In this document: piece after piece, positions 1 through 6,641 of the stretch
Numbering within the stretch: the first letter of the stretch is position 1
How the letters are laid out: each line of letters opens with the position of its first letter
Source of the DNA: Planctomycetota bacterium
GTDB taxonomy: Bacteria; Planctomycetota; Phycisphaerae; WQYP01
Direction of reading: 5' to 3'
NCBI GenBank assembly: GCA_021852245.1
Contig: JAJZNY010000330.1
Span: 1-7,013 of the forward strand
DNA: 7,013 nt
Notes under the pieces: model-generated
The model's input: the letters and a program-made list of their open reading frames with translations, nothing else
What the model was told of the DNA's origin: nothing
Database searches by the model: none
Position numbers and translations under genes: made by a program

Positions 1-1349
1 GGGTGCATCTTCAGGCCGTGCTGCTTCATCCGGCCACGATCGCGGGGGTGGCACCGCCGAAACCGGTTGCGGCGTCTCCATCCAATCCGCTTTATACCGC
101 GTCCATTCTGCCCAGGGGGAAAAAGGCTTGGGGCCAGTTTAACCTGATCATTCTGGGCGATATTCCCCCAAGTTCACTTTCGGCGGCAGATCAGCAGGCA
201 CTTGCTTATGCGGTTGAAACTCAAGGCAGCGCGCTGGTGCTCATTGCGGGTCAGAACTATATGCCGGGTTCATGGAAGGGAACGGCTCTGGCCAAACTCA
301 TTCCCGTGAAATTAACACCTGTCTGGGCGCCAAGCGTCATGCGCGAACAGGAGCGATCGGGGTTTGCCCCCCTGCTGACGCCGGAAGGGGTCGAGTCGGA
401 CCTTTCTGATTTGGGAATGGATCGGAGTCGCAACAATCGCCTCTGGCAAGATATGCCGCGCTGGTATTGGCACAGCACCTTTACCGATGCCCGACCCGAT
501 GCGCGGGTATTGTGGATGATCGGCCGTCCAGGCGGACTGAGCTCAAATTCAGGCGAGGGGGATCACCAAAGGGCCCTTCTGGCCACCATGAGCGCCGGCG
601 CGGGGCGCGTGCTGTATCTCGCCAGTGATCAAACATGGCGAATGCGGTCGGATGACGGCCATAACCTTGAAAACGCTTTTCTTGCCCAATTGGTGCGATG
701 GGCGGTTGGTACCCAACTTCCGGTAGGAGGCAAGTGGGTACGGTTTGGCACCAATCGAACGCACTATCGTTTTGGGCAAACTGTGCATGTTCGCGCACGC
801 GTTCTGCATACCAATCTGCTTCCGGACGCTCACCTTCGTTTCCAGGTTCAAGCCCGTCTGATCCACAGCCGTCGTAATCCCGAAGAGGTCGGTACCATGC
901 AATCGGCTTCCATGATCGCAACACCTGGTTCGCCGGGGTTTTACAGCGGGGTGCTGACCGGCCTGGAACCGGGCAGCTATTCAGTCACGCTGAAAGGGGA
1001 TCACGTTGGCGAAAAACTGGCGGATGACCCTACTGCGGTCAATCGCAACGAGATTATCCGTATTCGGGCTCGTAAAAATCTGGAAATGTTTGATCCGTCG
1101 GCCGATCCGCGGGCACTGGAGCAATTGGCCGCAGCCGGCGGCGGGGTCATGGTAACGGGACCTGCCTATTCGATATTGGCCGCAGCCATGCCACCGCAAA
1201 AACATACGCTTCGCAGCGTTAATACCATTGGACTGCTGACGAACGCCCGGAGCACGGGAACGGCAGCGCTTCAATGGTTGTTTATGATCTTTTTTGCGTT
1301 ATTGGCGGCGGCGGAATGGATCATAAGAAAAGCCAAAGGTTTGATATGA
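1..1349 (+). CDS. Membrane protein with GATase1-like domain and C-terminal TM helix (5' partial)
   Basis: This is the C-terminal 448 residues of a larger protein; the frame is open to the window edge, and the GTG at position 3 is only the first complete codon, not a supported start. Residues about 46-102 (FNLIILGDIPPSSLS, then ALVLIAG and SWKGTALAKLIPV) resemble the class I glutamine-amidotransferase-like/flavodoxin-like fold in planctomycete BatA/VWA-cluster membrane proteins. Residues 201-235 carry that family's signature of a strand (RVLYLASD), TWRMR and AQLVRWAVG. Residues about 255-335 look like an Ig-like beta-sandwich (YSGVLTGLEPGSYSVTL). Residues 368-384 (DPRALEQLAAAGGGVMV) form the small helix-strand unit often seen near the end. 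Residues 421-441 are one hydrophobic helix followed by a basic tail (IRKAKG), placing the C-terminus in the cytoplasm and the preceding domains in the periplasm. No catalytic Cys-His-Glu triad is evident, so a structural or binding role is more likely than amidotransferase activity. Family assignment comes from recalled motifs; function is unknown. Confidence 0.8.
   Translation, partial: VHLQAVLLHPATIAGVAPPKPVAASPSNPLYTASILPRGKKAWGQFNLIILGDIPPSSLSAADQQALAYAVETQGSALVLIAGQNYMPGSWKGTALAKLIPVKLTPVWAPSVMREQERSGFAPLLTPEGVESDLSDLGMDRSRNNRLWQDMPRWYWHSTFTDARPDARVLWMIGRPGGLSSNSGEGDHQRALLATMSAGAGRVLYLASDQTWRMRSDDGHNLENAFLAQLVRWAVGTQLPVGGKWVRFGTNRTHYRFGQTVHVRARVLHTNLLPDAHLRFQVQARLIHSRRNPEEVGTMQSASMIATPGSPGFYSGVLTGLEPGSYSVTLKGDHVGEKLADDPTAVNRNEIIRIRARKNLEMFDPSADPRALEQLAAAGGGVMVTGPAYSILAAAMPPQKHTLRSVNTIGLLTNARSTGTAALQWLFMIFFALLAAAEWIIRKAKGLI
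1335..1339 (+). promoter_or_regulatory. Possible ribosome binding site for the 1346 small ORF
   Basis: AAAGG lies inside the last codons of the upstream membrane-protein gene, 6 nt before an ATG that overlaps that gene's TGA stop as ATGA. The spacing suits a Shine-Dalgarno element and is the main support for translation of the small ORF. It could be coincidental, since the same bases encode Ala-Lys-Gly. Confidence 0.3.
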
Positions 1350-1429
1350 TAGTGGTATGGGAAAGCATGGGCGGGGACCCCTATGGCTGGCTGCCGTCGG
1401 GCATATTCCGGCGGTTACCGAAGAAGTAA
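1346..1429 (+). CDS. Possible small protein of 27 residues, coupled to the upstream gene
   Basis: The ATG overlaps the upstream TGA stop (ATGA) and is preceded by AAAGG at 6 nt, the usual arrangement for translational coupling. The frame runs 27 codons to TAA. The peptide begins MIVVWESMGGDPYGW and ends with a basic tail, IFRRLPKK. It has no membrane helix, signal peptide or recognised domain. It occupies most of the 121-bp gap before the DUF4175-like gene, whose ATG is 41 nt beyond its stop. It may be a genuine small protein, a coupling device that carries ribosomes towards the next gene, or chance. I do not recognise it, and conservation is the only good test. Confidence 0.3.
   Translation: MIVVWESMGGDPYGWLPSGIFRRLPKK
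1394..1414 (+). other. RNA hairpin in the gap before the DUF4175-like gene
   Basis: CCGTCGG and CCGGCGG are separated by the 7-nt loop GCATATT. In RNA they form seven pairs including one U-G, and a flanking G-T can add an eighth. No T-run follows (the next bases are TTACCG), so it is not a standard intrinsic terminator. It lies in the gap between two genes that otherwise look co-transcribed and could set their relative expression by pausing, partial termination or protection of a 3' end. It also lies inside the possible 27-codon ORF. The structure is read from sequence; any role is inference. Confidence 0.4.
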
Positions 1430-1470
1430 CTGAGCCCGCCACGTTCGTGCATCCGGCAGAGAACTGAGTC

Positions 1471-4400
1471 ATGAGCATCACGTCCCTACCTCCTGATGAA
1501 CTCTCGGCCCCGCTTCTGGCGGTTGCGGCGAGACAGAGGCGTTTTCGCATTGCACAGGCGCTGATCCGCTCGCTGGGGTATTGCGCACTGATTGCCCTTG
1601 TCGCAGTGCTTATACTGGGAAGCTTTCCGCATCTTGCGACGCCTGTTCGATGGGGTATTGCGGTCATGGCGTGGGCAACGATGTCGTGGACACTCTGGCG
1701 ATTATTGCGAGGTTCCTTTGCCCCCGTCAATCTTCGGACCGCTGCCGGGGTGGTTGAAACAGCCGGAACCCATCACGAAATCCTGCTCAGTGCGGTGGAA
1801 TTTTCATCGGATGCCCATACAAAGCAGATCGCATCCGGGGAGCTTGTCGACCGAGTCATCAACCGGGCCGGTGAGATTGCGTCTGAAATTGACGCCCGAC
1901 GGATCATCACGACGCAGATGCTCTTAAAGGCGGCCGTGATCTGCGCTCCGGCATTGCTCGTGTGGATATTACTTTGGCCGCTGATGCCCAACACCCTCGC
2001 CCTGGGCGTGCGCCGAACGATCATGCCATGGTCAAAAGAGATGCCGCTTTCGGCGATGAATCTGACGGTATCGCCGGGAAATCTCAGCATAGGTCAGGGT
2101 GGCAACGTGGTGATTACCGCACGGGATCATTCTAAAATTGCGCCTGCGAAGCGATTGCACCTGGAATTGGCGATGCGGTATGCCGATGGTCGCAGTTCCG
2201 TCAGCAGCATGACCCCGACCGGTCCGCGTTCCTATCGGCGCACCTTGGAGGCCGTACAGACATCGTTTCAGTACCGCATCATATCCCGTCGCGGGGAATC
2301 GCGCTGGTACCACGTGCATGTGATTGCGCGACCGGCGATCAGCCATCTTACCATCGTCTACCATTATCCATCGTACACCCATTTGCCGCCCCACCGTGTG
2401 ACGGGCGTGGATGGGACTATTACCGGCATCCGGGGTACTGAAGTGTCGCTGACGGTCAACACCACGCAGAAACTCGCCCCGCAGAGTGCCCTGCACTTTG
2501 CCGCATCGTCCGCGGGCCCGGCGACGCTGGCGGCACTGAATCATGTTGCCGGCACGTCCTACCGGGCCGTCTTCACATTGTTAGCCAACACACACTACCG
2601 TATTAAATTAATCAATGCGCAGCGCGTCGCGAATACCGATGACCGGGTCTGGCCGATTATCGTCCACAGGGATCCTTCGCCCGTGGTGCATGTCACGAGC
2701 CCGCGTGATGTGGTGCGGGCTCGCCCGGATGACGTGATTCCCATTCGTTACCGGGCAACAGATCCGTACGGGATTACGTCACTGCGTGTACGGATAAAAG
2801 TTGGGGCCCTGCCTTCGGCTTCCTACCCGATTTTTCTGGGAATGGCGGGTGGGCGTAAATATTCAGGCACGTGGAAATTACACATTGCAGATCAGCTTCT
2901 GGCCGCGAACGAACCCCATGCCCGAGTCATCATGTATCGCCTGGTGGTGGAGGACAACTGCCTTCCGGCGCACCAGACCGGCCTGAGTGGCGAGCATGAA
3001 ATTATCATTGATCCATCTCTCGACATGAGCTATCAGGCCAGGCGCGACGCGTTGCTTTACCATCGCTTTTCAGCGGTATTGAAAAAGAGCCTACGACAAT
3101 TGCAGACCGCCAAGCAGCAGGTCACGCAGTTACAGCAGGTTCCGGCAGATCAACACTTTAACTCGGTCGCCATGCGAAAGGCGAATCATTCGCAGAATCT
3201 CATCGGGCAGAGCGCCCATGAGTTGGAATCGGCCGCCGCGCGGATGCACCATGGGGTTTACCGGCAGGTTGCGGCGGCGATTCGATCGGTGACCGAAAAA
3301 TCACTCCACTCGGCGGCTAGGAATCTCGGACTGGCGACCTTCGATAATCCAAAATTGACGCAGACCCGATCGGCCCAGCTTGCCAAAGCTCAACAAGGAT
3401 TGCAGACCGCGCTGAATCAACTGCAAGCCGCCGCACGAAACATGCAAAGGCAGGCAGGCACGCAGGTGATCGCCGACAACGTCAGGGCCCTTGCAAGGAA
3501 GCAGGCGTCGGTATCCAAGGAACTGAGTATCAACCCCACCGATGCCGGGGCGCTGGCCCAGCAGCGCCAAATAGAAAATCAGATACAACATCTGGTCACG
3601 GCGCACCCGATTTTACAGCGTCCGGTGCAGGAAATGGCCGCCCCGCAAATCAAGGCCCTTGAGGCGGAACTGCGAAATATCAAGGCGGCTCAACAGGGCA
3701 TTCGCCGGGTGATTAACGCTAAACTTCATCGCCAGCAGGCCCATCAGGAGGCCGGAAGGCTTGCTGCGGAGCAGTTGCATCTGAATCAGGCCATTGATCA
3801 ATTCATATCCGCCAAGCCGCACGCATCCGCATTGCGCAACGCCCCACCGATTTCGCATACGGCCATGCAGACTGCAGTGCAGGCGCTCGAGCATCATCGC
3901 GCATCGGCCGCTCATACAGCGCAGAAGCAGATCATCGCTCAGTTACAGCGGACGGCCAATCGACTGGAACAGGAGGCCGCTCACAGCCAGTTGACGGCTG
4001 AAAAGCAGAAGCAGGCGGCAGCGAACCAAAGCCGCGCGGAACAACTTGCCCGGGCCGCTCAACAAGCGCAGGCCAATACTCCGGCCGGTAAAGCGATCAT
4101 GGAGAATCTAGCGAAACAGATTGCCGCGGAGGCGCGAAAACAGGCGGCCGATGACAGCAATCACGCCAGTCGGCAGTTGAATCAGCAGGCCAAGTCGCAG
4201 GCGCAAACCGCCATCCGCGCAGCGACCGGCAATAACTTCTCGGCCATGCAGCAGGCCCTTCAGGCAGCCGGCGAAGATTTATCCCGAAGCGCGCAGCTTG
4301 AGGCGCAGGCCGCCAACCAAACGCCCGGACCGCAGCAACTTACTGCCGATGCGAAAATGCTCAACTCTTTCGCGGCACGAGAGCGAACTATCGCCCAGCA

Positions 4401-5385
4401 GACCGCTGCCGTTGCCCTGCAACTCAAGGCGGCCCGACAAGACACCGCCGAAAGCATCAGGCAATCATCCAAGATTGCCTCGGCAATAGGCAGTGCATCG
4501 ACGCAGGCGAAAAAACTGGAGCGGGAGACGGCGCTGGGATCGCCGCAATTGGCGGCCGCGGTGGCACAGGCCCGAGAGCAGATGCTTCAAGCCGAGAAGG
4601 ATCAGCACTTCACGAACCAAACACTCAAGCAGCGGAATCACGCCGAAGCGTCGATCCGACAGCAAGCCGCATTGGCCCACATCAATTCGGCCCTCGCGGA
4701 TATTCAGCAAGGGATGCGTGGCAGCGGACACATCGCCGACGAAGATCACAATGATCATATTCCGGGTGAGATGAACCCGAATCAGATGCAGGCTCAGGCG
4801 GGTTCGCACGGACCGGGGGGCAATACGTCCAATCAGCATTCGCCCTTGCCAACAGGTCTGAGCGAATATCAACGCTTGATGCAGGCAGCGTCGCAGTTAC
4901 AGCGGGCGTTGGCTGAAGGGCATGCAGCCAGTCAGGGCAATTCCGATCAGGCGCAGGCAGCCGCTGGCGCACTCTCGCAGGCAGAACAGGCTCTGGCTTT
5001 TGCCGGTAGCGGCGGACAGAGCGACCAAGCTGGGCAAGGCGGCCAAGCTGGGCAGCCCGGCCAAGCGATGGGAGCCGGAAATCAGGCAGGGAATGGTGGT
5101 CCGGCGATGGCGTCGGGCCAGGGGGCGGCCGGTGCCGAAAGCGGAAGTCAGGCGGGTGGCCTTTCTGATCAGGGAGCAGGTACGGGTATCGGGGCCGATC
5201 ATGCGACCGGTCAGATACCCAAGTCGGTCGCGGCCTTGGGTATAAGCCCTGCCCAATGGGTTCGACTGGGGGCCCTGCGGCAGAAGCAATTATTGAATAC
5301 CGCCCGGCAGGCTATCCCGCCGGGATATCGACAGATGGTGCGTGATTATTATGTGAAGATATCGCGCCTGAATCGTGAGCATTGA
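1471..5385 (+). CDS. DUF4175-like giant membrane-anchored coiled-coil protein
   Basis: The ATG is the first start after an in-frame TGA at 1465-1467; the ribosome site is weak (AGAGAA, 1458-1463). Three membrane helices lie at about 34-51, 59-78 and 152-172. The basic N-terminus (RQRRFR, 21-26) and charged 79-151 loop suggest both are cytoplasmic, with everything after 172 periplasmic. Residues about 195-515 are beta-rich, with planctomycete DUF4175-like motifs: LTVSPGNLSIGQG near 198-210, YPSYT at 299-303 and TDPYGI at 430-435. From about 520 to 1085 the chain is almost entirely Gln/Ala-rich helix of coiled-coil character. An Asp/His cluster (1087-1096) and a Gly/Gln/Ser linker follow, to about 1245. 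The C-terminus has a conserved-looking motif: W1263, then IPPGYRQMVRDYY at 1282-1294. At 1304 residues it is long for the family. It probably scaffolds the operon's periplasmic complex; no enzymatic residues are recognised. Confidence 0.8.
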   Translation: MSITSLPPDELSAPLLAVAARQRRFRIAQALIRSLGYCALIALVAVLILGSFPHLATPVRWGIAVMAWATMSWTLWRLLRGSFAPVNLRTAAGVVETAGTHHEILLSAVEFSSDAHTKQIASGELVDRVINRAGEIASEIDARRIITTQMLLKAAVICAPALLVWILLWPLMPNTLALGVRRTIMPWSKEMPLSAMNLTVSPGNLSIGQGGNVVITARDHSKIAPAKRLHLELAMRYADGRSSVSSMTPTGPRSYRRTLEAVQTSFQYRIISRRGESRWYHVHVIARPAISHLTIVYHYPSYTHLPPHRVTGVDGTITGIRGTEVSLTVNTTQKLAPQSALHFAASSAGPATLAALNHVAGTSYRAVFTLLANTHYRIKLINAQRVANTDDRVWPIIVHRDPSPVVHVTSPRDVVRARPDDVIPIRYRATDPYGITSLRVRIKVGALPSASYPIFLGMAGGRKYSGTWKLHIADQLLAANEPHARVIMYRLVVEDNCLPAHQTGLSGEHEIIIDPSLDMSYQARRDALLYHRFSAVLKKSLRQLQTAKQQVTQLQQVPADQHFNSVAMRKANHSQNLIGQSAHELESAAARMHHGVYRQVAAAIRSVTEKSLHSAARNLGLATFDNPKLTQTRSAQLAKAQQGLQTALNQLQAAARNMQRQAGTQVIADNVRALARKQASVSKELSINPTDAGALAQQRQIENQIQHLVTAHPILQRPVQEMAAPQIKALEAELRNIKAAQQGIRRVINAKLHRQQAHQEAGRLAAEQLHLNQAIDQFISAKPHASALRNAPPISHTAMQTAVQALEHHRASAAHTAQKQIIAQLQRTANRLEQEAAHSQLTAEKQKQAAANQSRAEQLARAAQQAQANTPAGKAIMENLAKQIAAEARKQAADDSNHASRQLNQQAKSQAQTAIRAATGNNFSAMQQALQAAGEDLSRSAQLEAQAANQTPGPQQLTADAKMLNSFAARERTIAQQTAAVALQLKAARQDTAESIRQSSKIASAIGSASTQAKKLERETALGSPQLAAAVAQAREQMLQAEKDQHFTNQTLKQRNHAEASIRQQAALAHINSALADIQQGMRGSGHIADEDHNDHIPGEMNPNQMQAQAGSHGPGGNTSNQHSPLPTGLSEYQRLMQAASQLQRALAEGHAASQGNSDQAQAAAGALSQAEQALAFAGSGGQSDQAGQGGQAGQPGQAMGAGNQAGNGGPAMASGQGAAGAESGSQAGGLSDQGAGTGIGADHATGQIPKSVAALGISPAQWVRLGALRQKQLLNTARQAIPPGYRQMVRDYYVKISRLNREH
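5023..5076 (+). repeat. 18-nt tandem repeat encoding DQAGQG / GQAGQP / GQAMGA
   Basis: Three in-frame 18-nt units at 5023-5040, 5041-5058 and 5059-5076 share the core CCAAGCTGGGCA (the third diverges after CCAAGC). They encode codons 1185-1202 in the Gly/Gln-rich linker of the DUF4175-like protein. The first two units are near-identical in DNA, which suggests recent duplication by slippage. Being in-frame hexapeptides, copy changes would alter only linker length. The repeat is seen directly; polymorphism is inference. Confidence 0.65.
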
Positions 5386-5392
5386 AAGGATC

Positions 5393-5396
5393 GGAG
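5393..5396 (+). promoter_or_regulatory. Ribosome binding site that favours the GTG start at 5406
   Basis: GGAG lies 9 nt before GTG at 5406 and, with 8 nt between the preceding stop's last base and its first base, sits just after the DUF4175-like gene. The competing in-frame TTG at 5382 overlaps the upstream TGA stop as TTGA but has no good Shine-Dalgarno sequence. It would also add an eight-residue hydrophilic extension to an already complete signal peptide. Confidence 0.6.
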
Positions 5397-5405
5397 AAAC
5401 CACCG

Positions 5406-6461
5406 GTGAACCTTCGCCATTTCTTTAACCGCTTCTCACGGCAACGATTTATCCCGCCGATTGCGATTGCGGTTTTGCTTCTGACGGCAATATGGCCGCA
5501 GGCGGCGGCGGCGCGTCCGATTCCGGCATATGTGAAAGCATCCGTTGCCCGGGGACTGCGCTGGTTGGCCCATCATCAGCTTTCAGACGGCAGTTTTGCC
5601 TGCGCCAGCCAGGCCAAGCCGGCGGATGCGGGATTGGCGGCGATGGCCTTCATGGCCCGCGGCTACACAGCCAACCATGGCCCTTATCACCGCGTCATTG
5701 ACGCCGCGATCCGATATATACTCTCATGCCAGAATTCCAACGGCTATATCACCTCCCCCGGCGGCACCATGTACGATCAGGGCATCTGCACCGTTGCGCT
5801 CACCGAAGTGTACGGCATGGAGGGCCCCTCGATGCGCAAGCGTGTCGGCCGAGCAATTGCCAAGGCTGTGGCCCTGATTCTTGCGGCACAAAAGCGAACG
5901 GTCAATCAGTTTGCAGGCGGCTGGCGTTACCAGCCATGGAGCACCGACGCGGATATTTCATGCACCGGGTGGCAACTTATGGCGCTTCGCGGAGCAGCCG
6001 ATTGCGGTGCGGCGGTGCCCGCTGAGGCTATTAAAAACGGCATCCATTTTGTGGTGCGCGATGCCTGCATCAATGGCGGCTTCGCTTATCAACCCGGCGG
6101 ACCCCCGGGCCGCGCCCGAACCGGAACGGGTGTATTGGCTCTGGAACTCATGGGACGTCGTAACTCGCCACAGGCCATCTCCGGCGGCAACTATTTACTG
6201 GCGCATCCGATCGTCTACAACGAAAATTTTTATTTTTATGCGGTGTATTATTGTTCGCAGGCGGCCTCCCAGCTCGGTGGACGTTATTGGACCGCCATCT
6301 ACCCCCCTATCCGAAAAGAATTAATTCATTATCAGCATGCGTCTGGATGCTGGAAGCCACCGGATGGAATCGAATTTCAAGGTGGAAAGCCGTACGCCAC
6401 TTCGATGGCGATTTTGGCACTTTGCGTCCCGTTTCATTATCTGCCACTCTATCAGCGCTGA
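5406..6461 (+). CDS. Exported prenyltransferase/squalene-oxidase repeat protein
   Basis: From the GTG start the protein has 351 residues. Residues 1-36 look like a Sec signal peptide: basic start (RHFFNRFSRQR), hydrophobic core at about 19-30 and cleavage after the Ala run 33-36. The mature part is an (alpha/alpha)-toroid of the prenyltransferase/squalene-oxidase repeat family. Repeat units are visible at about 45-64 (RGLRWLAHHQLSDGSF), 97-115, 150-175 (GGWRYQPW), 207-232 (GGFAYQPGG), 257-268 and 302-316 (HYQHASGCW). Planctomycete-type motifs are DADISCTGWQLMALRGA (181-197), RTGTGVLALELMG (238-250) and the C-terminal ATSMAILAL with YLPLYQR. The squalene-hopene-cyclase acid motif DXDD is only DADI here, and the protein is exported and about half the length of squalene-hopene cyclases, so triterpene cyclisation is unlikely. 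It follows the DUF4175-like gene by 20 nt and probably acts with it in the periplasm as a binding or scaffold barrel. An alternative TTG start at 5382 would give 359 residues. Confidence 0.8.
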   Translation: MNLRHFFNRFSRQRFIPPIAIAVLLLTAIWPQAAAARPIPAYVKASVARGLRWLAHHQLSDGSFACASQAKPADAGLAAMAFMARGYTANHGPYHRVIDAAIRYILSCQNSNGYITSPGGTMYDQGICTVALTEVYGMEGPSMRKRVGRAIAKAVALILAAQKRTVNQFAGGWRYQPWSTDADISCTGWQLMALRGAADCGAAVPAEAIKNGIHFVVRDACINGGFAYQPGGPPGRARTGTGVLALELMGRRNSPQAISGGNYLLAHPIVYNENFYFYAVYYCSQAASQLGGRYWTAIYPPIRKELIHYQHASGCWKPPDGIEFQGGKPYATSMAILALCVPFHYLPLYQR

Positions 6462-6526
6462 GAGATCGCACAAGAGATGACGGACACGAGCGATGGCCGA
6501 TATCCAGTATGATTGCTGAAAGGGTT

Positions 6527-6592
6527 TGCGGGGTGAATCCGCAGGGAAGTTAGCGGCAGAACCTGCGGCGAGCGTTCGCAAGAGCCGCTGCC
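6527..6592 (+). promoter_or_regulatory. Cluster of mutually exclusive hairpins upstream of hflX
   Basis: Several complementary blocks compete. TGCGG (6527-6531) pairs with CCGCA (6539-6543) over a 7-nt loop. The overlapping CCGCAGG (6539-6545) pairs perfectly with CCTGCGG (6562-6568) over 16 nt. GCGGC (6565-6569) can pair with GCCGC (6584-6588), and GGCAG (6555-6559) with CTGCC (6588-6592), the last extendable by TTA/TAA across a 2-nt bulge. TGCG (6564-6567) can also pair with CGCA (6577-6580). Alternative use of the same strands is typical of attenuators, but there is no T-run, so control would have to be translational, Rho-dependent or through RNA stability. Pairing is read by eye without folding energies. 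Confidence 0.35.
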
Positions 6593-6596
6593 TAAG

Positions 6597-6641
6597 ATGA
6601 CGCTGAACACCCGGATAGTACTCTTGGAGAGGCTCTGTTGA
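6597..6641 (+). CDS. Possible leader ORF A of hflX, 14 residues
   Basis: ATG ... TGA encodes MTLNTRIVLLERLC. Its TGA shares its last base with the ATG of the next small ORF (TGATG), a classic reinitiation junction. Its own ribosome site is poor (only CCTAAG directly before the ATG), so translation of this one is less supported than of leader ORF B. It starts just after the hairpin cluster. No domain is recognised and it may be fortuitous. Confidence 0.2.
   Translation: MTLNTRIVLLERLC
6626..6632 (+). promoter_or_regulatory. Ribosome binding site for leader ORF B
   Basis: GGAGAGG lies 8 nt before the ATG at 6641, a near-optimal Shine-Dalgarno sequence and spacing. It lies within leader ORF A (Glu-Arg codons), so translation of ORF A would pass over it. 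This match makes ORF B the better supported of the two mini-ORFs. Confidence 0.4.

Noticed and set aside
481..924. 147-codon minus-strand ORF antisense to the GATase1-like gene
   Set aside because: The + strand frame carries the family motifs. The reverse translation is Arg/Pro-rich without recognisable domains, typical of an antisense shadow.
1383..1433. 16-residue ORF starting ATGGCTGGCTGC in the 1350-1470 gap
   Set aside because: It has no ribosome site and overlaps the better supported 1346-1429 ORF in another frame.
5382..5405. TTG at 5382 as the start of the cyclase-like gene (TTGA overlap with the upstream stop)
   Set aside because: It has no good ribosome site and would add eight hydrophilic residues before an otherwise normal signal peptide; GTG at 5406 has GGAG at 9 nt. 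It remains possible as a secondary coupled start.
6227..6238. T-rich stretch resembling a terminator tail
   Set aside because: It lies inside the cyclase-like coding sequence, encodes Asn-Phe-Tyr-Phe-Tyr of a conserved-looking segment, and has no stable stem directly upstream.
6477..6553. Two short ORFs (ATG at 6477 and ATG at 6509, overlapping as ATGA)
   Set aside because: Neither has a convincing ribosome site, and the second runs in frame with a longer shadow ORF out of the cyclase-like gene. The ATGA overlap alone is too weak.
6565..6592. Intrinsic terminator after the envelope operon
   Set aside because: GCGGC/GCCGC can form a stem, but the following bases are TGCCTAAGATG, with no T-run.
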